Translations under genes and position numbers: made by a program | Assembly: GCA_016295375.1 (NCBI GenBank) | Contig: JAEDLI010000050.1 | Coordinates: forward strand, 1 to 16,506 | Source: Fibrobacter sp. | GTDB taxonomy: Bacteria > Fibrobacterota > Fibrobacteria > Fibrobacterales > Fibrobacteraceae | Direction of reading: 5' to 3' | Length of the DNA stretch: 16,506 nucleotides | Notes under the pieces: model-generated | Database searches by the model: none | What the model saw: the letters and a program-made list of their open reading frames with translations, nothing else | Told to the model about the DNA's origin: nothing | Shown: positions 1-6,854 of the stretch, piece by piece | Layout: the number at the start of each line of letters is the position of its first letter | Numbering within the stretch: position 1 is the first letter of the stretch

Positions 1-1424
1 CCGCCGTCCGGGAGGCCCTGGGCCGCAATTCTCCGGTTTCGGGGTGGTTCACTGTCGAAGACCAGGGCTCGCTGATGCGGGTGATTCCTGTTTCTGATGA
101 ACTGTCCAAGGCTATCGGCGAAGACGACCTTCGCTGGCGGGAAATTGCGGAATCGTACAACCGCGAAGAAAAGCCCGTGGTGGTGTTGCTGGACCTGCCT
201 CCGCAGGCAGAAGAAATCGTGGGCTTTTTCGAGCGTCTTGTGGATTTTGTAGAGACGAACGAAGTGCAGACCTGGCCTGTGAGCTATATCGTGAACCAGC
301 TCCAGCCGGAAGGTGCTCTCAGCAATCTTGTTTCTGCAGGTCGCAAGCTGGGACTTCCCTTTGCGGCCAACACTTGTCGGGAGATGCTTGTGCAGCGGCC
401 CGAAATCAATACCCTGCAAAAGGACCTGCTGAACCTGTTCCGCAGGGGCAAGGGCAACCTGCAGGGCAAGGATCTGGAAAAGTTCTACGAGGAACTTCTG
501 CCCGCCATGTCGCCGATTTTCTACCGGAACCTGCAAGACGACGAGGGCATGCGTAGCCTGAAGGTGCGTCAGTGGGGCTTCCGCTACCTGCAGAAGGCCG
601 CTCACGACCTGGATTCCCGAATGAATTTTTCGGGCCTGCGTATAGACGTGAGCGATTTTATGCTTCAGGGCATGAAACAGATCTGGGTGGAAAATCCGGA
701 GATTTCTTGCCTGGTGGATTACAACCAGGGGGGTATCCTCAGGTTGCTTAACCACAAGACTCCTGCCGTGAATTTGGTGAATGCCTGGCACGATGACGGC
801 GGCCCGGCCTTATTCCTCGCGGAATGCCTGTTGCCCAATGAGGACCTGACCGCAGAGCAGATAGGCGTGCTGCTGGCCGGGCGCGATCGCCTGTTCCTGG
901 AACATTACGATTACCAGGTGAAACGGGAAAGCGGCAGTGCCCAGGTGCAGCTGAGCGGAGAGCAGGGCTACCGTGTCGGCGAGAAACAGGGCGTTTTCTT
1001 GGTCAAGAAGGATCTGCACTTTGACAACGGGTCTCCCCGTATAGGAGTGGCTTACGAGGTGGCCAACACCACCTATCAGGAAAATCCCTGCTATTTCGGG
1101 ACCTTGATGGAACTTGGACTTTTGGAGTCGGGCGAAGGCCCCTGCATTGTCGCGGATGGATCCAAGGTCAAGTGGGACCGCAGGGAGCCTTTCATTTACC
1201 CGGATGCAAAGAAGTTCAAGGTTTTCGATTCTAGCCTGGATGCCGCCATAGAACTGGAATTCGAGACGCCAACGCCGGTATTTATCGGGCCGATTTTCAG
1301 TGCGTCTTCGGCGGCGGCCCCCCAGATGTTCCAGGGAATTCGCCTTTATCCTTTCTGGAAATCGTCCCTGGCCGCCTCGGAAAAATTTGAATGCAAGATG
1401 AACATGAGGCTCTCCAAGAGGTGA
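1..1424 (+). CDS. GH57-family alpha-amylase/4-alpha-glucanotransferase-like protein, 3' part only
   Basis: The reading frame is open from the window's left edge (first full codon at base 3), so the Met at 75 is probably internal and the catalytic N-terminus lies outside. The visible part resembles the central and C-terminal domains (DUF1925 and DUF1926 types) of GH57 4-alpha-glucanotransferases. A helical region carries REMLVQRPEINTLQKDLLNL, equivalent to the family's 'PE-N-hK-ML' segment. It is followed by a beta-sandwich with a 'DYNQGGILRLLNHKTPAVNLVN' type strand set and a closing 'FQGIRLYPFW' motif. These enzymes remodel alpha-1,4-glucans such as glycogen in the cytoplasm. The segment that should hold the DDGEKFG-like acid/base loop reads LLDLPPQAEEIVGFF, so catalytic competence is uncertain. 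The next gene starts 3 bases after the stop and takes its ribosome site from this gene's 3' end. Family assignment is from remembered motifs, not alignment. Confidence 0.68.
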   Translation, partial: AVREALGRNSPVSGWFTVEDQGSLMRVIPVSDELSKAIGEDDLRWREIAESYNREEKPVVVLLDLPPQAEEIVGFFERLVDFVETNEVQTWPVSYIVNQLQPEGALSNLVSAGRKLGLPFAANTCREMLVQRPEINTLQKDLLNLFRRGKGNLQGKDLEKFYEELLPAMSPIFYRNLQDDEGMRSLKVRQWGFRYLQKAAHDLDSRMNFSGLRIDVSDFMLQGMKQIWVENPEISCLVDYNQGGILRLLNHKTPAVNLVNAWHDDGGPALFLAECLLPNEDLTAEQIGVLLAGRDRLFLEHYDYQVKRESGSAQVQLSGEQGYRVGEKQGVFLVKKDLHFDNGSPRIGVAYEVANTTYQENPCYFGTLMELGLLESGEGPCIVADGSKVKWDRREPFIYPDAKKFKVFDSSLDAAIELEFETPTPVFIGPIFSASSAAAPQMFQGIRLYPFWKSSLAASEKFECKMNMRLSKR

Positions 1425-1427
1425 TGC

Positions 1428-2117
1428 ATGAGGGCGGACCTGATTGACATACAGATAGAAGATTTCGGAAATGACGTGGAAATTTCCCTGTCGGGTTCCC
1501 TGAGCAAGGCACAGCTATCGGCTGTTCGGGAAAAGCTGGATTCCCTGATGTCTGGCCCCGGAGTATTTTTCTTCTTGAATCTGGAGCGAGCCCACTTTGC
1601 CGTAGATGATTACTTGGAAATGTTTCTGGATTTGATGAACAAAACCAGGGAGCGGAATTCAACCATGGTGCTCCTGTTCAGGAACGAAGAACTATTGGAA
1701 TATTTTTCCAGGTACAAGAATATTTTTGAAATCCATGAAAGTCGCGAGGCTTACAAGAGTTCCGGACTTTCCAAGCAGCTGAAGCAGGTGGGCGTCTATT
1801 ACGGCAAAAAGACGGGGCTTCGCCTGAGTCCAAGTGTGGCCATTGCGGCCGGCGTGCTGATAATGGGTTGGCTTATTACTTTGTTCTTGATCATTGCCGC
1901 CCAGGGGAAAGACATTGCCGACAAGCAGTCCCAAATTATGGCCCTGGAAAGCCAGCGGGACCGCTATGTCCAGGAAATTGACAAGCTGGAATCTTCAATT
2001 GGTCCCTTGAAAAGGCTGGGCGTGGTGGAAGATACATCCCAGCTGAATTCCTTCGGGGCCATTCGCGACTGGGTTTCTTACCTGAAGCACCTGGAGAATA
2101 CCCGGCGTGAAGAATAG
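1428..2117 (+). CDS. STAS-like domain protein with membrane anchor and coiled coil
   Basis: This 229-residue protein has three visible parts. Residues 5-108 follow the alternating strand/helix pattern of STAS (anti-sigma-factor-antagonist) domains: 'VEISLSGSLSKAQL', then a hydrophobic 'GVFFFLNLERAHF' strand and 'STMVLLFRNEELL'. Residues about 135-158 form one strong transmembrane helix. Residues about 160-195 are charged and heptad-like, probably a coiled coil outside the membrane. The loop that carries the phosphorylated Ser/Thr in SpoIIAA-type STAS domains reads AHFAVDDYL and has no Ser or Thr, so a classical phospho-switch is unlikely. The ATG is preceded by GAGGTG within the end of the upstream gene. 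Its 3' end overlaps the lytic transglycosylase gene by 11 bases. This suggests it regulates or positions that enzyme, which is inference. I do not recognise a named family for the full protein. Confidence 0.72.
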   Translation: MRADLIDIQIEDFGNDVEISLSGSLSKAQLSAVREKLDSLMSGPGVFFFLNLERAHFAVDDYLEMFLDLMNKTRERNSTMVLLFRNEELLEYFSRYKNIFEIHESREAYKSSGLSKQLKQVGVYYGKKTGLRLSPSVAIAAGVLIMGWLITLFLIIAAQGKDIADKQSQIMALESQRDRYVQEIDKLESSIGPLKRLGVVEDTSQLNSFGAIRDWVSYLKHLENTRREE

Positions 2118-2793
2118 TCTTGGACTTTCAACGCCTGTGGCGGGGCTTGCCTTTGGACTTACCTTCGTTGTCCTTTTTTCTTTTGTTTTTTATTGGGGGC
2201 TCCAGCGCAGCGAACTGGAAAGCCTTTCCAAAAAAGAGCGTGCCCTGAGGGCCGAAATCGAACAGCTGGACGTAATCGGCAACTGGACTCTGGAATACGT
2301 GAGGATAGACCGGGCCGTAGATTTTTTGTCGGAAAAGAAACTTTCGGAAGATGCCCGCCGTCGCCTCACGGAACAGCTTTGGCAGATATCCCATGCCTAT
2401 TCCATTGACCCCCTGATGGTGCTTGCGGTAGTGGCCCAGGAAAGCCACGGCAACCCCAACGCTAGGGGCCGCATGCAGTCTGGAGCTTTTTCGGGAGCTT
2501 TAGGGCTTATGCAGATAAAGCTTGAAACGGCCCAGAAGATGGCGTGGCGGTTTGGGCTCCGGGTGAATTCCGAAGAGGATTTGTTCAAGCCCGAGGTGAA
2601 CGTGACGGTGGGAACGGCCTACCTGATTCGCCTTATCGGAAAGTACGGCAACTGGAAAGAAGCCCTGGTGGCCTACAACCTGGGGCATTCCGCCGTAGAT
2701 AAATTGCTGGAGCGGGGGAGGCCCTTGCCCTTGCGTTACTATGAGCGTGTCATTTCCAAGTATAAAATGCTTGTAAATCAATCTTTTTTATAA
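2107..2793 (+). CDS. Membrane-anchored lytic murein transglycosylase (SLT domain, GH23)
   Basis: Lytic transglycosylases of this fold cleave the MurNAc-GlcNAc bond of peptidoglycan and leave 1,6-anhydroMurNAc. The protein has an N-terminal transmembrane anchor (about residues 12-31), a short coiled-coil-like stalk (33-55), and a C-terminal SLT domain from about residue 85. The catalytic Glu is E112 in VVAQESHGNPNA. The conserved ALGLMQI follows at 131-137, and the AYNLG motif at 189-193. Length, 228 residues, fits a compact anchored family-1 enzyme in the periplasm. The start is GTG at 2107, overlapping the STAS gene's stop by 11 bases; a GGAGA about 10 bases upstream may serve as ribosome site. 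The coupling implies co-production with the STAS-like partner, and the next gene begins 10 bases after its stop. Confidence 0.88.
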   Translation: MKNSLGLSTPVAGLAFGLTFVVLFSFVFYWGLQRSELESLSKKERALRAEIEQLDVIGNWTLEYVRIDRAVDFLSEKKLSEDARRRLTEQLWQISHAYSIDPLMVLAVVAQESHGNPNARGRMQSGAFSGALGLMQIKLETAQKMAWRFGLRVNSEEDLFKPEVNVTVGTAYLIRLIGKYGNWKEALVAYNLGHSAVDKLLERGRPLPLRYYERVISKYKMLVNQSFL

Positions 2794-2803
2794 ATTTAGG
2801 TTG

Positions 2804-4159
2804 ATGAAAAAGTTTTTGCTCTTGACGATGCTTGCAGGCATTGCCGTAGCGGGAGAAGTCCGTTACGACTGTTTGCGCTTTGTCGAGGCTGGGCTTGCAA
2901 ATGACCCGCAAATTGCAGAAGCCCGATTTGGAACCGAATCGAAAAAGGAAAAAATCCAGAGCCTGAAGGCTGAAGCCATTTTGCCCACCCTGGACGTTTC
3001 CATGATGGTGGGCCCCGCCCCCGGCCTTAAGGAATCTGTAGATAACTGGGGCGATACGGTTGACGTGTATGACTTTTCCAAGATGGGCCCTTTCTGGGGA
3101 GTGCAGGCCAAGCTCGTGCAGCCCCTGAACTTGGGGCAGTACCGCTCCGGCAAGCGGGCCCTGGAGGCAGATGTGCAGCAGAAAACCTATGCCATCGAAA
3201 ACGCACTCTTGCGAAAAGAAGTGGAACTGCAGACCTATTATTACAACTACCTGCTGGCCCTTGAAATGAAACGACTGGCCGCCGATGCCCAGAAGCGTGT
3301 GGATGAAGCCTACGAGCAGATGGAAGAAGCCCTGGACGACGACGATCCCAATGTGAGCCAGATGGACTTTTTGAATCTGAAGGCGAAAATGCATACGGTC
3401 AAGGAGGGCGTGACCGAAGCGGAACTGGGCATGAAACGGGTGCAACTGGCTATCCGTTTTTCGCTGAACCTGCAGGATGGCGATGTCTTTGCCACAGAAG
3501 ATACGGTGCTTGTTCCCCGCAAGGAAAAATTGCCCCCCTTAGAAGAGGTGCGGATGCTCACCTTGCAGAGCAATCCGGAACTGAAACAGCTTTCGGCGGG
3601 GCTAATCGCCAAGAGAACCCAGATGGATTTGGCGGAGGCAAAACTGGCTCCGGAGTTCTTTGTGCTGGGTGAAGTGGAATACGTAAAAAGCTGGGCCGGA
3701 AACCGCAAGGTGATGCAGAAGGATGCCTTTGCCGAAGACGCCGTGAACAAGCTTTCGGGCGTTATCGGTATCGGGCTCAGGTATCGGCTGAATTTCTGGA
3801 AGCAGTGGGCTGGCTACCGCGAAGCCCGGGTAGAATATCGTGGACTGAAAATGAAAGAAGCCTATGCGGCGGACGGCCTGATGGCCAAGGCCGAAGAGCA
3901 GTATTACCAGGTGGTCGCCGCCCAGGAAAAGATGGAAGCCCTGAAAGAAAGCCTCAAGGCCTCCGAAGCCATTCTGAAGGGGGCCGCCATGCAGTACGAC
4001 CTGGACAAGTCCAAGACGGGCGAACTGGTAAGCGCCTACACCCAGAACGTGACCTTGCAGAAAGATTACCTTTTTGCGGTGTGCAAGTACAATGTGGAAG
4101 TGGCGGAACTCATTGCCAGGATGGGGTTGAGTTTAAAAGACTATCAAGCCAGATTTTAA
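2804..4159 (+). CDS. TolC-family outer membrane efflux/export protein
   Basis: Proteins of the outer-membrane efflux (OEP/TolC) family form trimeric channel-tunnels through the outer membrane and periplasm, coupled to inner-membrane pumps or type I secretion. A signal peptide is clear at residues 1-16 (MKKFLLLTMLAGIAVA, cleavage before Gly17). The mature protein shows two similar halves of long amphipathic helices. Each half has an 'NDPQIAEAR' or 'SNPELKQLSAGL' type opening, followed by strand-forming segments such as 'GPFWGVQAKLVQPLNLG' and 'GVIGIGLRYRLNFW'. Length, 451 residues, is typical. I chose ATG at 2804 over the TTG at 2801 because it gives a standard signal peptide and leaves room after an AGG. 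No inner-membrane pump or adaptor gene is adjacent, so its export partner is unknown. Confidence 0.8.
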   Translation: MKKFLLLTMLAGIAVAGEVRYDCLRFVEAGLANDPQIAEARFGTESKKEKIQSLKAEAILPTLDVSMMVGPAPGLKESVDNWGDTVDVYDFSKMGPFWGVQAKLVQPLNLGQYRSGKRALEADVQQKTYAIENALLRKEVELQTYYYNYLLALEMKRLAADAQKRVDEAYEQMEEALDDDDPNVSQMDFLNLKAKMHTVKEGVTEAELGMKRVQLAIRFSLNLQDGDVFATEDTVLVPRKEKLPPLEEVRMLTLQSNPELKQLSAGLIAKRTQMDLAEAKLAPEFFVLGEVEYVKSWAGNRKVMQKDAFAEDAVNKLSGVIGIGLRYRLNFWKQWAGYREARVEYRGLKMKEAYAADGLMAKAEEQYYQVVAAQEKMEALKESLKASEAILKGAAMQYDLDKSKTGELVSAYTQNVTLQKDYLFAVCKYNVEVAELIARMGLSLKDYQARF

Positions 4160-4175
4160 AAAGGAGTAAATTCCC

Positions 4176-4751
4176 ATGTTTAAGAAGTTGATGATTTTGG
4201 TTGTTGGCCTTTCTCTGGTGGCCTTTGCCGCCGAAGACCCTGTTGCCGCCATCAAGAAAAAGGACGGTGAACTGCAGGCCTTGCTGAAAAAATCCAACCA
4301 TACCGCCAAGGAAAAGGAGCGCGTCAAGGACCTGCTGAGCGATAGTTTCGACTTCGAGATGCTTGCCAAGAAGAGCCTTTCGGCCAAGGACTGGGACGCC
4401 CAGGACGCCGCCTCCCAAGAAAAGTTTGTGTCCGAATTCAAGCGCATGGTCCGCAACTCCAGCGCAAAGCGACTGGAACTCTACCGTGCGGATTCTACGA
4501 TTTACGAGCCTGCCAAGATGAAAAAGGATAATGAGGCTCGTGTGTTGGCCCACCTGTGGAACAAGGGCAAGGAAGCCGTTCTGGAATACAAGATGACCCA
4601 GGTAAACGGCAAGTGGATGGCCTGGGACCTGGTCATTGACGACCTTTCTACCGCCCGTAACTACAAGGATCAGTTCAGCCAGATTCTCAAGACCAAGTCT
4701 TTTGCCGAACTGATTGACATTATCAGCAAGAAGGCCGACGAAGCGGAATAA
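4176..4751 (+). CDS. MlaC/Ttg2D-family periplasmic phospholipid-binding protein
   Basis: MlaC proteins are periplasmic carriers that ferry phospholipids between the outer membrane and the inner-membrane MlaFEDB transporter. This 191-residue protein has a Sec signal peptide (residues 1-18, cleavage after AFA). The mature part carries the family's signature order: a helical 'DLLSDSFDFEMLAKKSLSA' segment, 'QEKFVSEFKRMVRNSSAKRL', then beta strands with 'VLEYKMTQVNGKWMAWDLVI' and 'DDLSTARNYKDQFSQIL'. A strong AAGGAG lies about 9 bases before the ATG. It sits between a TolC-like gene and a membrane protein gene, and ends in a TAATG overlap with the latter. The mlaFED genes are not in the window, so pathway membership is inferred from the family only. 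Confidence 0.74.
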   Translation: MFKKLMILVVGLSLVAFAAEDPVAAIKKKDGELQALLKKSNHTAKEKERVKDLLSDSFDFEMLAKKSLSAKDWDAQDAASQEKFVSEFKRMVRNSSAKRLELYRADSTIYEPAKMKKDNEARVLAHLWNKGKEAVLEYKMTQVNGKWMAWDLVIDDLSTARNYKDQFSQILKTKSFAELIDIISKKADEAE

Positions 4752-5629
4752 TGAGCGTCTTCAGCCTGGTCCTGATTCTTGTCGCCATCATCGCAGCAGT
4801 TGTCTTGCTGTTTCCTGTGGTGTTCCGGCTGGACTTTCACCTGACGGAATCGGGATTCGTGGCGGAGCTGTTCGTGTTCAAGAAAAGGCTCTGGAACTAC
4901 ACGAAAGAATGGAAGGCGAAGGAGGATCCGGAACCAGAACCGGAGCCGCCTACAGAAGAAAAGCCTGTGGAGGAGACTGCGCCGAACCCCGCGTCCCAAA
5001 CCCCTCAAGCGGATCCTCACTTTCGTGAGGATGACGAATCCCGCGCCTCGAGCCCCGCACCTGAAGCTTCGACTTCAGAGCCTCAACCCCCGAGCCCCGC
5101 GTCCCAAACCCCTCAAGCGGATCCTCACTTTCGTGAGGATGACGAACCACAACCCCCGAGCCCCGAGCCCGAAGCCAAGAAAAGTCTGACGGAACGGGAA
5201 TTCTGGACCCTGCTGCTGACTCCGGACATTGACGAACGGGGCCTGCGTTGCAGCAAGAAAATCCTGAACAGTTTTTTAAACGTATTCCAAGTGCGTTTCA
5301 GGGATTGCTACGTAGAAGGGATCCGCATGGATTACAAGTCCATGGGCTATGGAGCCGCCCTGAACGCCATGCTCAAGGGCTATCCGTTTCTAGAAGATTG
5401 GGACCTGCGGATGGACTGGACCCGCGATCATGACTTGCAGTCGGCAGGCCGTATCGAGGCGACCATTAATTTGTGCAGAACGATTTGGTTCTTGACGGTC
5501 AGTTCCGTATATGGCGGAATTTTCGCCTTTGTATTCTGGCGTCGCCGTGCAGCGGTTCTCAAGACCGGAGAACTCCCTGAACTGGGCTACGTGCGTACGA
5601 AAATCCTGAACTGGCTGGTGGAGGAATAA
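4751..5629 (+). CDS. DUF2953-like membrane protein with a repeat-bearing Pro/Glu-rich linker
   Basis: This 292-residue protein has an N-terminal transmembrane helix (residues 5-23), a disordered-looking Pro/Glu/Ser-rich linker (about 55-145), and a conserved-looking C-terminal domain. The C-terminal domain carries 'MGYGAALNAMLKGYPFLEDW' and 'GRIEATINLCRTIWFLTVSS', followed by a second membrane helix (about 244-263). This layout resembles DUF2953 proteins, whose function is unknown; the match is a weak recollection, not an alignment. The linker contains an 18-residue unit, NPASQTPQADPHFREDDE, twice. At DNA level these are identical 52-bp palindrome-bearing copies (separate entries), so the linker probably grew by repeat insertion and duplication. 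The start ATG overlaps the MlaC-like stop as TAATG, and its own stop overlaps the rsuA start the same way, so all three are probably translationally coupled. Confidence 0.68.
   Translation: MSVFSLVLILVAIIAAVVLLFPVVFRLDFHLTESGFVAELFVFKKRLWNYTKEWKAKEDPEPEPEPPTEEKPVEETAPNPASQTPQADPHFREDDESRASSPAPEASTSEPQPPSPASQTPQADPHFREDDEPQPPSPEPEAKKSLTEREFWTLLLTPDIDERGLRCSKKILNSFLNVFQVRFRDCYVEGIRMDYKSMGYGAALNAMLKGYPFLEDWDLRMDWTRDHDLQSAGRIEATINLCRTIWFLTVSSVYGGIFAFVFWRRRAAVLKTGELPELGYVRTKILNWLVEE
4987..5038. repeat. 52-bp palindrome-bearing repeat, copy 1
   Basis: This copy is identical to the one at 5095-5146 and lies 108 bp (36 codons) upstream of it in the same reading frame. Its core is a perfect 8-bp stem, ATCCTCAC (5013-5020) and GTGAGGAT (5025-5032), around a TTTC loop. 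It is translated as part of the linker of the DUF2953-like protein. Its reverse complement is homologous to the element in the dihydrouridine synthase gene. Confidence 0.9.
5061..5078. repeat. Short inverted repeat between the two 52-bp copies
   Basis: CTGAAG and CTTCAG arms pair around a CTTCGA loop, within the segment that separates the two long repeat copies. It is short and could be chance, but it adds to the palindromes in this linker. Confidence 0.4.
5095..5146. repeat. 52-bp palindrome-bearing repeat, copy 2
   Basis: All 52 bases match the copy at 4987-5038, including silent positions. The flanking bases differ on the right and match only partly on the left. Perfect identity suggests recent duplication or gene conversion, since no selection on protein sequence would keep silent positions equal. 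Confidence 0.9.
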
Positions 5630-6333
5630 TGCCTGCTTTGACTGTGGAACGACTGCTTGCATCCATCGGCTTCGGTAGCCGCAAGGAATCCCGCGCCCTG
5701 GTCCGCATGGGTCTGGTGGAACTGGACAGGAACGTGGTGGAAGACCCTTTTCTGGAACTCAAGGAACGGCCCGAATTCATTACGGTAAACGGCGAAGAAA
5801 TCCCAACGGTGGAAAAGCTCTACGTGATGCTGTACAAGCCCGTAGATGTGGAGTGCAGTCACAACGCTCGCGATTATCCGTCGGTTTATAGCCTGCTGCC
5901 GGACCGCTTTACGGCCATGGGAATCCAGACCGTGGGCCGCCTGGACGCCAATTCATCGGGACTGATTTTGCTTTCGAACCAGGGGGACTTTATCCACAAG
6001 GTGGAAAGTCCCAAGAAGGGCCTGCTGAAAAAGTATCGCGTGACTCTGGCCAGGCCCTTTACCGAAGGCCAGAAAAGCGACCTGCTGAAGGGTGTGATGC
6101 TTAAGGACGAACGCCGCCCGGTGGAGGCCAAGGAAATTTCCGTAGAGAACGGCTCCGTGGTCATTTCTATCGGCGAAGGCCTGTACCATCAGGTGCGCCG
6201 CATGTTCGCTGCCGTCGGAAACCACGTAGAGACCCTGGAGCGGGTCGCCATTGGACCGGTGCTGCTGGACAGGTCTCTGGGCACGGGGGGCTGGCGGTTC
6301 TTGACAGAAGACGAAATAAAGGCCCTCTCCTGA
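5629..6333 (+). CDS. rsuA: 16S rRNA pseudouridine(516) synthase RsuA
   Basis: RsuA converts uridine 516 of 16S rRNA (E. coli numbering) to pseudouridine during small-subunit assembly. The 234-residue protein starts with an S4 RNA-binding domain (about 3-55: 'VERLLASIGFGSRKESRALVRMG'). The catalytic domain has YKP at 69-71, the motif GRLDANSSGLILLSNQGDF with the catalytic Asp at 106, 'LLKKYRVTL', and the family's 'GLYHQVRRMFAAVGNHVETL' stretch. The last segment and the closing 'FLTEDEIKAL' are close to E. coli RsuA, more so than to RluB/E/F. The ATG overlaps the upstream TAA and is preceded by GAGGA. It is the last gene of the plus-strand run, and its 3' end forms one arm of the hairpin that separates it from the convergent HU-family gene. 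Confidence 0.88.
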   Translation: MPALTVERLLASIGFGSRKESRALVRMGLVELDRNVVEDPFLELKERPEFITVNGEEIPTVEKLYVMLYKPVDVECSHNARDYPSVYSLLPDRFTAMGIQTVGRLDANSSGLILLSNQGDFIHKVESPKKGLLKKYRVTLARPFTEGQKSDLLKGVMLKDERRPVEAKEISVENGSVVISIGEGLYHQVRRMFAAVGNHVETLERVAIGPVLLDRSLGTGGWRFLTEDEIKALS

Positions 6334-6343
6334 GAGAAGGCCT
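6320..6343. terminator. Bidirectional hairpin terminator between rsuA and the HU-family gene
   Basis: The arms at 6320-6329 and 6334-6343 pair over 9 of 10 positions around a CTGA loop, and the rsuA stop lies inside. On the plus strand the stem is followed by GGCTTTATC. On the minus strand it is followed by TTTATTTC, the better T-run. Its position between two convergent genes supports a shared terminator. The T-tracts are short, so termination efficiency is uncertain. Confidence 0.6.
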
Positions 6344-6392
6344 GGCTTTATCAATTCTTGATTTGGTGTCGCGGGCACGAGGCCGACTCGGG

Positions 6393-6749
6393 TCAGCCTT
6401 CGGAGTCCTGTGCCGTTTCCGTTGCGACCTCGGGGAGGCTTTCGGCTTCGGCGGCAATGTTTTCCAACGTGTTGATCTTGTCCTTGATGTCGTTGCTGAA
6501 CTTGAAGGTGGGCACCAGGCGCTCCTCAATGAGGACGGTCTCGCCGGTGCGGGGGTTGCGGGCCGGGCGAGCCTTGCGGGGTTTGCAGGCGAAAGTTCCG
6601 AAGCCACGGATTTCGATGGTATTGCCATCGATGAGTTTTTCACCCACCAGGTCCAGGAACTGTTCCACCACGACCTTGATGTCGTTGCGGGCAAGCCCTG
6701 TGGACTTGGCTATATCAAGAATAAGAGATTGTTTTGTTACGTTAGGCAC
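6393..6749 (-). CDS. HU/IHF-family DNA-binding protein
   Basis: HU/IHF proteins are small dimeric nucleoid proteins that bend DNA. Residues 4-90 match the family closely: helices 'TKQSLILDIAKSTGLARNDI', the 'IEIRGFGTFACKPRKARPA' beta-arm entry, and ARNPRTGETV, the conserved arm tip with the DNA-intercalating Pro. The C-terminus extends beyond the usual 90-95 residues with an acidic 'SLPEVATETAQDSEG' tail, which may modulate binding. The start codon is GTG at 6749; no good upstream ribosome site is visible, and a TATATT box sits only a few bases before it, so the mRNA may be leaderless. HU and the IHF subunits cannot be told apart here. It is convergent with rsuA and divergent from the dihydrouridine synthase gene. 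Confidence 0.9.
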   Translation of the reverse strand: MPNVTKQSLILDIAKSTGLARNDIKVVVEQFLDLVGEKLIDGNTIEIRGFGTFACKPRKARPARNPRTGETVLIEERLVPTFKFSNDIKDKINTLENIAAEAESLPEVATETAQDSEG

Positions 6750-6854
6750 GACTTAAATATAGGATTAACAACGAATTAGCGTATAGGTCTAGCGAAAAAT
6801 AAATATTTTTTTCGGGCTTTCATTGCGGAAAATTTGTGAATAAATGTGGTAAGA
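6750..6854. promoter_or_regulatory. Divergent promoter region between the HU-family and dihydrouridine synthase genes
   Basis: This AT-rich stretch separates two divergently transcribed genes and must hold both promoters. On the minus strand a TATATT box sits just upstream of the HU-family GTG, but no convincing -35 box is present. Around 6794-6815 there is an imperfect AT-rich inverted repeat, CGAAAAATA against TATTTTTTTCG. No clear -10/-35 pair was found for the plus-strand gene. Confidence 0.35.

Noticed and set aside
2750..3445. Minus-strand open frame of about 231 codons opposite the TolC-like gene
   Set aside because: The translation is His/Phe/Gln-rich shadow sequence with no motif, and the plus-strand gene has a clear signal peptide and family pattern.
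4987..5146. CRISPR array suggested by two identical palindromic repeats
   Set aside because: There are only two copies, the spacer would be 56 bp, the repeats are in frame inside a coding region, and no cas gene is present.
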